Source: DASXKD01 sp963806145
Lineage (GTDB): Bacteria > Actinomycetota > Actinomycetes > Streptosporangiales > Streptosporangiaceae
Direction of reading: 5' to 3'
DNA: 64,000 nt
Assembly (NCBI GenBank): GCA_963806145.1
Contig: CAWDXD010000038.1
Location: 62,001 to 126,000 of the forward strand
How positions within the stretch are numbered: the stretch's first letter is position 1; the number at the start of each line of letters is the position of its first letter. The notes beneath the pieces were generated by a model. That model did no database searches and was not told where the DNA came from. It was given only the letters and a program-made list of their open reading frames with translations. Positions 9,123-14,735 of this stretch are shown here, one piece after another. The translations under genes were made by a program, and so were the position numbers.

Positions 9123-9314
9123 ATGTACCAGCTCACCCAACTCGCCGATGACCAGCACCACGAGCGGCTCGCCGCCGCCGAGGCGCAGCGGGCGCTCGCG
9201 CTGGCCCGGGCCACCCGCCGCGCCGAGCGCGCCGAGCGGCGGCTGCGCCGCGCTGCCCGCCAGGCCCGGCGGCTGCGCGCCCAGCTCCAAGCCCAGACCG
9301 CCAACGATCAGTGA
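9123..9314 (+). CDS. Small basic coiled-coil protein (63 aa)
   Basis: ATG 9123 is preferred to ATG 9114 because the GGAAAGGAG ribosome binding site ends next to 9114 and is correctly spaced only for 9123. The 63-residue product begins MYQLTQLADDQHHERLAAAE and continues as one Ala/Arg/Leu-rich amphipathic helix with heptad-like spacing (ERAERRLRRAARQARRLRAQ) to its end; no signal peptide or membrane segment. It is divergent from the XRE/NB-ARC/TPR regulator and under a repeat-bearing promoter, which recalls the AfsR/afsS pair, where AfsS is also a small protein, but the sequence is not AfsS-like. A role as a DNA- or protein-binding effector is only a guess. Not recognised as a named family. 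Confidence 0.7.
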   Translation: MYQLTQLADDQHHERLAAAEAQRALALARATRRAERAERRLRRAARQARRLRAQLQAQTANDQ

Positions 9315-9371
9315 TCACACGCCAGCACCTGCCGGCACCTCAACCCCAGCAACGACCACTAGGAGGTCACC

Positions 9372-9665
9372 ATGAACCGCACCCGCTCATTCCGGTCCAT
9401 CCGCCGCCTGGCCGGCATCCTGGCCGCACTGGCCACCACCCTGCTGGCCGCCGCCACCGCGGCCCCGGCCGCGTTCGCCCTCCCCGTCCCCCCCGCGGGC
9501 GGCGGCGGGGCGCCGCCCCCGGTGCAGACCGTCATCGTCGGCGGCATGCCCGGCTGGCAGATCGCCCTCATCGCCGTCGCCGCCGCGGTACTGGCCGCCG
9601 CCGTCGCGGTGCTCCTGGACCGAGTCCGGACCGCCCACCGGCATCAGGCCGCACCAAGCGCCTGA
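9372..9665 (+). CDS. Small membrane protein with signal segment (97 aa)
   Basis: ATG 9372 follows a TAGGAGGTCACC ribosome binding site. Residues 1-40 look like a signal peptide or first membrane segment (basic RSFRSIRRLAG, then LAALATTLLAAATAAPAAFA). A Pro/Gly-rich linker PVPPAGGGGAPPP follows, and a second hydrophobic helix (WQIALIAVAAAVLAAAVAVL) is ended by a basic stop-transfer DRVRTAHRHQ. So a short extracytoplasmic loop is held in the membrane with its carboxyl end inside. It lies 57 bp behind the 63-aa coiled-coil gene in the same direction and probably shares its transcript. No family was recognised; proteins of this size and shape sit beside many actinomycete STAND regulators, as far as I remember. 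Confidence 0.7.
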   Translation: MNRTRSFRSIRRLAGILAALATTLLAAATAAPAAFALPVPPAGGGGAPPPVQTVIVGGMPGWQIALIAVAAAVLAAAVAVLLDRVRTAHRHQAAPSA

Positions 9666-10086
9666 CCTGTGCTGACACCCCCGCGCCCGGCCGCGCATGG
9701 CCACCCAGGCCACGCGGCCGGGCGCACAACCCGCCACCTAGCAGGCGGACCAGAACAGGCACTAGGCGCCCGGGAGAGTCCGACCGTCTTGCCAGTGATC
9801 GTGGTGGCAACCCACGGACAGGTCCTGCGGGTCTCCTGTGGGCCTGGCCCCTGTGATGCCACCTTCCGCCACGCACGGCTCCGTGGCGTGTCCTGGACCA
9901 GCGGGGGCAAGGCCAACGGCACGATGACCTGCCAGGAACCTGTCCGGGTGCGGCGTGGGCATGGCCGCAGCCGAGACGGGACTGGCGGATGGCATGCGCC
10001 GGTGAGACGCTGGCCGGAACGGGAGGAAGTCATGACACCACCGCGCAGGCGGGCGGTGACCGGCCGACAGGCGGGGTAGTGCCGCG
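9666..10086. other. Intergenic, no gene recognised
   Basis: No supported gene. A well-placed ribosome binding site and ATG at 10032 (GGGAGGAAGTCATG) open only a 15-codon frame (MTPPRRRAVTGRQAG) that stops at 10077-10079, 7 bases before the ABC permease start. It could be a leader or the cut end of a lost upstream gene. Confidence 0.4.
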
Positions 10087-11037
10087 ATGACCGGGTTCTT
10101 GATCCGCCGTGTGTTCCAGGCCCTCCTGGTCACCTTCCTGGTAACGGTCTTCACGCTGGCGCTGGTCGACCTGTTCCCCGGCGGCGGGCCGGTCCATGCG
10201 CTGCTCGGCCCGCGGGCGACCCCGCAGCAGATCGCCTACTACAACCAGCTGTGGGGCTTCGACCAGCCGTTTCATCTGCAATACCTCAAGTGGGCCGGGA
10301 ACATGCTGCACGGCAACCTCGGCTTCTCGGACCAGCTCAACCAGCCGGTCGGCAGCCTGATCGCCCAGGACCTGCCGAAGACGATCATCCTGGTCCTCCT
10401 GGGCACCGCGGTCTCGCTGCTGTTCGGCATCCCGCTCGGCCTCTACCAGGCCGTGAAGCGCTACACCACCGGCGACCACATCCTGACCGGCATCGCGTTT
10501 ATCGGCTATGCCACCCCCACGTTCTTCATCGCCCTGCTCCTCATCCAGTGGTTCGCCATCGACATCCCCCTGTTCCCGCCGTTCGCCCCGCAGGGCACCA
10601 CCGTGGCCCAGATCCTGTCCCAGCCCAGGGCGCTGGTACTGCCGGTGGCCGTGTACTCGTTCGGGCTGTCCGCGCTGTGGAGCCGGTACATGCGCTCCTC
10701 GGTGATGGACAACCTGGTGCAGGACTACGTCCGCACCGCGCGGGCCAAGGGCGCCAGCGAGCGGCGGGTGCTGTGGGGGCATGTCTTCCGGAACTCGCTG
10801 ATGTCGATCATCACCCTGCTCGGGCTCTCGCTGCCCGCGCTGATCGCCGGGGACCTCTTCATCGAGGTGGTGTTCAACTACCACGGCATGGGCCTCGCGT
10901 TCTACAACGCCGCGGTCACCGTCGACTATCCGGTCCTATTCGGGTTCACCCTCATCGCCACGCTCGCGATAATTGCCGGGAACCTGCTGGCCGACGTGGC
11001 ATACGCGGCCCTCGACCCGAGGGTGAGATACAACTGA
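10087..11037 (+). CDS. ABC transporter permease, peptide/nickel (DppB/OppB) family
   Basis: Protein of 316 residues with six hydrophobic segments. It begins MTGFLIRRVFQALLVTFLVT, the standard DppB-type first helix, and has the cytoplasmic EAA-like loop DYVRTARAKGASERRVLWGH with the conserved RTARAKG core that docks on the ATPase. It would form half of a membrane channel importing peptides or similar solutes. The next gene, a DppC-type permease, begins by a 1-base overlap (TGATG at 11035-11039) but is broken after about 20 codons, and there is no binding protein or ATPase in the window. The transporter is therefore probably non-functional although this gene is intact. Confidence 0.88.
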   Translation: MTGFLIRRVFQALLVTFLVTVFTLALVDLFPGGGPVHALLGPRATPQQIAYYNQLWGFDQPFHLQYLKWAGNMLHGNLGFSDQLNQPVGSLIAQDLPKTIILVLLGTAVSLLFGIPLGLYQAVKRYTTGDHILTGIAFIGYATPTFFIALLLIQWFAIDIPLFPPFAPQGTTVAQILSQPRALVLPVAVYSFGLSALWSRYMRSSVMDNLVQDYVRTARAKGASERRVLWGHVFRNSLMSIITLLGLSLPALIAGDLFIEVVFNYHGMGLAFYNAAVTVDYPVLFGFTLIATLAIIAGNLLADVAYAALDPRVRYN

Positions 11038-11096
11038 TGGCCGTCATCCCACCGGGCGCGGATCCCGGCCAGATGGACACTGCGGTCAGGGCGCCA
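11037..11096 (+). pseudogene. Amino-terminal stub of a DppC-type permease
   Basis: The ATG at 11037 overlaps the stop of the upstream permease, the usual DppB-DppC coupling. The first residues, MAVIPPGADPGQMDTAVRAP, look like a normal hydrophilic DppC start, but no transmembrane helix follows. After about 11095 the sequence turns into unrelated text, so the gene was cut there by deletion or insertion. Confidence 0.55.
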
Positions 11097-11101
11097 GCGC
11101 C

Positions 11102-11284
11102 GTGTGTGACCATGAGCAGCATCTGGCACGGCTGCTGGCCCGGGAGCCGCACCCCACGGCGGAGCGCCGGAAGGAACTCGAGCGGGAGGTGCACCGGCTG
11201 ACGCGGCCACTGCCGCTGTGCGACCGGCACGAAGGCACCGAGCCCGGCCGCCTGACCGCCAAGAGCGGGGCTTGCTCGTGTTAG
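11102..11284 (+). CDS. Possible small charged protein or gene fragment
   Basis: A GTG- or ATG-less frame of about 60 codons from 11102 (GTG TGT GAC...) reads CDHEQHLARLLAREPHPTAE then RRKELEREVHRLTRPLPLCD, a charged, helix-forming text with two Cys/His pairs near its ends (CDHE and LCDRH), and stops at 11282-11284. It begins exactly where the DppC stub ends, so it may be the tail of whatever sequence replaced the lost DNA. No ribosome binding site is evident. Not recognised. Confidence 0.3.
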   Translation: MCDHEQHLARLLAREPHPTAERRKELEREVHRLTRPLPLCDRHEGTEPGRLTAKSGACSC

Positions 11285-11418
11285 AGCCTCCAGCGGACAG
11301 GCGTACCTCACAGTGGCAGAAGCGCGCATTCACGTCCAGCGCTGGCCGTGCATAAACATACGGCCTGGGCCGCCTGCTGCTCGTCCGTGGTCGAGATCGC
11401 CAATAGTGCGGCGAGCTC

Positions 11419-11691
11419 TTGATAACCGCGCGCCGAGCCGCCGTTATCTGAAGTCAGTTTCGGGTGTCCATGATGCAGCTGGACGGGCCTTCAGCCTGCG
11501 TCGTGGACACATTTATCTTAAGTCGTGTATACGACGCAGCGGAAGCCGTGGCACCCTTGTGACCTGCGTCCATCCCCTTGTTGCTGCCGCTTTTGAGGTC
11601 TGAGCATCCCCGGGAACCTCTCATCAGCTACATGTCTACGACGCAAAACCCGTGCCTCACCAGGGCTTATTCAAAATGGACTTAAGATAAC
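11419..11691. repeat. Repeated GTTATC(T/G)TAAGTC-like sites in both orientations
   Basis: Related words occur at 11443-11455 (GTTATCTGAAGTC), 11513-11524 (TTATCTTAAGTC) and, inverted, at 11679-11691 (GACTTAAGATAAC); a shorter inverted copy, CTTGATAAC, lies at 11419-11427. Such paired inverted words are what a recombinase or transposase binding region looks like. No recombinase gene remains nearby. Confidence 0.5.
11464..11510. repeat. 15-bp imperfect hairpin
   Basis: GTGTCCATGATGCAG (11464-11478) and CTGCGTCGTGGACAC (11496-11510) pair at 13 of 15 positions around a 17-base loop. Related ACGACGCA words recur at 11530-11537 and 11639-11646. It lies between two of the GTTATC-type sites. Confidence 0.5.
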
Positions 11692-11984
11692 CGCCGATCT
11701 GCGTGGCTCTGAACTCTAGGGAGATAAGCACGCTTAGGGGCAGATGGGACAATCTGCGCACGTGCGCGTTAGCTGGAGATGAGGTTTGCTGGTCCGCACC
11801 CTGAGCCGCCTTGCTATGGCGCGCTGGCCGGTTTCGGCCAGTCCATCCCACTGGCCATACGCTCGAGATCGTGGCTGCTGCCTGATCCCGGCGGTGAGCA
11901 GATTTACAGTCTCGGGTGGTTCGCGCCGTCGCAGGCCTGGTCGGCGAGCCAAGGTCGCGAAAATCGAAGCTAGCTAAACTGTTA

Positions 11985-12017
11985 CTTGACTATCTCTTGA
12001 CTGATACTTGACGGTGT
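11985..12017 (+). promoter_or_regulatory. Three CTTGAC words at exact 11-bp spacing
   Basis: CTTGAC starts at 11985, 11996 and 12007, giving three 11-bp units. This is the spacing of direct repeats bound by OmpR/PhoB/SARP-fold regulators. It lies about 85 bp before the lipoprotein-like gene at 12100; the last unit could also serve as a -35 (TTGACG), though I see no good -10. Confidence 0.45.
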
Positions 12018-12099
12018 GCTTACCTGCAACCGTCGGCCGTCTCCCTAGAAGCACCGCGCCTACGTCGGGGGTTCTGATCGGCCGCTTTTGGGGGCCACC

Positions 12100-12659
12100 A
12101 TGCCAGCCACCACCCGCCGCCGCGTCTTTCGCCTCACTGCCGTGTTGCTTTCCTGCTGATCAGCGGGTGTGCCAGCCATGGGGCCACGTCCACGCCCGCA
12201 TCCGGGGGCAGCACGGCCGCGCGCACGCCGGCACCGACCGCAACGCCAATGACGGCGGCGGAGCTCGGGTGGATCACGGCGGTCACAAGACTGCACACGA
12301 AGATCGACAAGTCCTTCCGGGCCAACAACATCACGATGACGCGGGCAAAAATGAACGAGCTCAAGAACGCGCTTCACGTGTGCACCCGCGAGCTGCGCCG
12401 TATCGGTTCCCCGGGGAATCGCCTGCAGACTGTCTACGTGACTGCGCAGAAAGCGTGCCGACGCTACGACAAGGGGGCCAACTGCTTCGCTACCGCCGCA
12501 AAGGTCAGTGACGCGGCCGGCGCGACGATCGCCGGCACCGCCGAGGCACGCACGCAGGAGCGATCACTGTCCTGCGGCTTCGCGGCCCAGGGCGACGGCA
12601 GCAACCTCCTCACCGATGCCGAGGCAAAAGCGGAAACGATTAAGGCACAGTTCCCATGA
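12100..12659 (+). pseudogene. Putative lipoprotein gene with a frameshift in the signal peptide
   Basis: ATG 12100, after a GGGGG tract, starts MPATTRRRVFRLTAVLLS, a good signal-peptide beginning, but this frame stops at 12157-12159. From 12153 another frame reads LLISGCASHGATSTPASGGS, which supplies the rest of the signal peptide and a lipobox (ISGC). It stays open to 12659 as a helical domain of about 140 residues (TRLHTKIDKSFRANNITMTR...ACRRYDKGANCF...) with three Cys in the mature part. A one-base loss near 12145-12152 would join the two. Either the gene is freshly broken or the base is a sequence error. If read as one, it is a surface-anchored lipoprotein of unknown function. Confidence 0.6.
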
Positions 12660-12667
12660 AGACGGGG

Positions 12668-13058
12668 CTAGGCCCGGCGCCGGCTTAGCGGAGACCAGGC
12701 CAGCAGGACCAGCACCGCTCGGGCCAGACCTAGCACCGGTCCCGATGGCAGCGCGAATCCGATCCAGAGGGCGAACTCAACCGGCAACAGCGCCAGGGCC
12801 AGCACGGCGCCCGCGCGCCGGCGGTGCCACAACAACCACCCGGTAACGAGCTCCGCCGCGCACACCAGCAGGAACAAGAGGAGCAGGGGCACCGTGGTCT
12901 GGATCCCGACGTCCTCGAAGGGGCCCCCTGCCGTAGGTCGGGAAGCCCAGGAAGGTCCAGACATCACCGCGATCGGCGAGATACCAGATCGCGTAGATGC
13001 AGGGCAGGCCAAAGGCGAGCCCGGCGGCCCAGGCGAGTGCAGCTGCGGTCCTCATCAT
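12668..13058 (-). pseudogene. Small integral membrane protein, frameshifted
   Basis: From ATG 13058 the frame reads MMRTAAALAWAAGLAFGLPC and continues IYAIWYLADRGDVWTFLGFP to TYGRGP, then loses membrane character. At about 12925 the neighbouring frame continues GGPFEDVGIQTTVPLLLLFL and gives further helices (AELVTGWLLWHRRRAG, LALALLPVEFALWIGFAL) to its stop at 12668. The break sits in a G5-C4 run, so slippage in evolution, in sequencing, or even in translation is possible. Joined, the product is about 127 residues with four membrane segments. Its family was not recognised. The convergent neighbour at 12100-12659 is also frameshifted. Confidence 0.7.
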
Positions 13059-13631
13059 GGCCGTGCCCGCCCCGGCGACCCGGACCTCAACGCCCCAGCG
13101 CTCAGTGTGCTGGCCAGACGCCCGATCTGGCGCGCCCCAGCGCCACCATGCCTGAACTCATCAGCTCACCCCCCATCCCGGTCACGGGCTTTCCGGCAAA
13201 CATAGCCGCGGCCTGTGCTGGCCGGTCGCAGCGGCCGTGGAGAAAGTGTGGATATTGAGTCCGCTCCACACCGGGGCCGGAGGGCTCCGCGCCGCCGCAA
13301 CGCCGGGCCGCACCAGGCTGCACGCCGCGAGACAAGCGCGCAGAACCGGCTGCTCTGGGCGGCACCATTGGGTCGGCCAGACCGAAATCAGCCCGCGCCG
13401 ATCAGCCCGTTCGGCGCGGCACGCGCGGTCAGGTCGATCGGCGGGGCGCCGGAGACGACGTAGATGCACTGGTCTTCGCGTACGTGCGATCGTGGTGTCT
13501 GACGCGGAGCACGCTGTCTAGCGTCGGCTACTGATCAAACCCGGATGCTCCGACTGGTCGCGGTCGGCGACTCCACGGGGGGCCCCGGAGAGGCCGCTGA
13601 ATATCGGAGCGTCGCGTTGTTCGCCGGGTTC
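13059..13631. other. Intergenic, no gene recognised
   Basis: Several open frames of up to 95 codons exist on both strands but none shows a domain, a ribosome binding site or coherent start. I see nothing I can name. Confidence 0.4.
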
Positions 13632-14666
13632 CTATAGTTCTTTGGCGAACTCCCGGTAATGCTGGCTGACCCGTTCGCTGGTGCCGTAGTACGCGTGCCG
13701 GCTCATATCCGCGCTGAACCGGCTCGCCGGCGGCGTGCGGCCGAGTGCCTCGGCCATCGCGCGGACGTGGTGAGGTGCGCAGCCGCAACAGATGCCGAAG
13801 TAGTTGACTCCAAACGCAGCCGCCGCCGTCGTAAACGCGCCCATCTCGTAGCGGTTGGCTAGAAACGGGTCTAGCGCGGTCGGGAATGGCCGCCCATCCG
13901 GGATCAGGTCGCAATCTTGGTCAGTGAGCGATTGGAACGTTGGCTCGGCCTCTGTCGTGCGGTACGGCACCGGCAAGGCGGCGATATAGCCGTCGCACGC
14001 GGCGCGGATTTCACCGAGTAGCGGCAGCATGGTGGCGGGCCCGCGCTGGCAGTTCAGCCCGACTATATCGGCCCCGGCGTCTTGCAGGCGACGGCATTCC
14101 TCGCCGATCGGGCCGCCCCCGCGGACCTTGGGCTGGCGATGAATAGTGAGTGTGACCACCGCATCGAGGTCGTGCGCCCTGATTGCTTCCAGCGCGAGCA
14201 ATGCCTCGCCGGGATAGTCGATGGTCTCGGCGATCACGAAGTCGACGCCAGCCTCGGCGGCCCACCCGACCTGCTCGGCGAACATGTCACGGACGACCGC
14301 ATGCGTCGCGGGATCGCCCGGGTCGTAGACGTTGGTGTTGCAGATATTGCCGGCCACCAGGGAGTCGTGCTCGGCGCCGACCTCCTTGGCGATACGCAGC
14401 GCCTGCCGGTTCAGCGTCTCGAGGTCGCCCTCACGGCCGATCACCGCCAGCTTCTCGCGGTGGGCGTAATAGGTGAACGCCTCAACCACGTCCGATCCGG
14501 CATGCACGTATTCCCGGTGCAGTCCGGCTACCAACTCGGGCTCCTCGAGCACCACCTCTGGTACGAACGCCCCGGCCTGCAGGTAGCCGCGGCGCTCGAA
14601 CTCGAACAAATACCCCTCGGCGCAGATCACCGGCCCGGCGGCGAGCCGATCGAGAAGCTTACCCAT
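13632..14666 (-). CDS. Homocysteine/betaine S-methyltransferase family protein
   Basis: Protein of 344 residues; ATG 14666 is chosen over a much longer upstream frame because that frame runs antisense through the divergent gene. The chain is a homocysteine S-methyltransferase barrel: zinc-ligand cysteines are seen as GLNCQRGP (Cys206) and GICCGCAPHH (Cys293, Cys294). The family moves a methyl group from betaine, S-methylmethionine or similar donors to homocysteine or another thiol. It is divergent from a dimethylglycine-dehydrogenase-like gene 69 bp away, which fits betaine-to-dimethylglycine demethylation followed by oxidation, but other methylated amines are possible. The shared promoter contains a palindrome that a TetR protein could bind. 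Confidence 0.85.
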   Translation of the reverse strand: MGKLLDRLAAGPVICAEGYLFEFERRGYLQAGAFVPEVVLEEPELVAGLHREYVHAGSDVVEAFTYYAHREKLAVIGREGDLETLNRQALRIAKEVGAEHDSLVAGNICNTNVYDPGDPATHAVVRDMFAEQVGWAAEAGVDFVIAETIDYPGEALLALEAIRAHDLDAVVTLTIHRQPKVRGGGPIGEECRRLQDAGADIVGLNCQRGPATMLPLLGEIRAACDGYIAALPVPYRTTEAEPTFQSLTDQDCDLIPDGRPFPTALDPFLANRYEMGAFTTAAAAFGVNYFGICCGCAPHHVRAMAEALGRTPPASRFSADMSRHAYYGTSERVSQHYREFAKEL

Positions 14667-14689
14667 GCACGACACCCCCAGGGTCCTAT

Positions 14690-14702
14690 AGTCGGAACGA
14701 CT
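14690..14702. promoter_or_regulatory. Palindrome in the divergent promoter, candidate TetR operator
   Basis: AGTCG (14690-14694), spacer GAA, CGACT (14698-14702) is a perfect inverted repeat in the 69-bp gap between the methyltransferase and dehydrogenase genes, overlapping TATA-like text (CCTATAG) usable as a -10 on either strand. The TetR gene at 17165 is the obvious candidate binder. Confidence 0.55.
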
Positions 14703-14735
14703 GTACCGGGAAAATTTGGACGCAGGGATGCCTCG

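Larger units (their letters stand above)
11285..12099. other. Long intergenic stretch, AT-richer than the surroundings
   Basis: No gene is supported in these 815 bases. The composition is clearly less GC-rich than the flanks, and it holds repeated GTTATCTTAAGTC-type words, a long hairpin and an 11-bp iterated motif, annotated separately. It looks like the non-coding end region of a lost mobile element. Confidence 0.5.

Noticed and set aside
11313..11603. Frame of 96 codons in the repeat-rich interval
   Set aside because: It has no ribosome binding site, crosses the hairpin and the repeated words, and its composition does not look coding.
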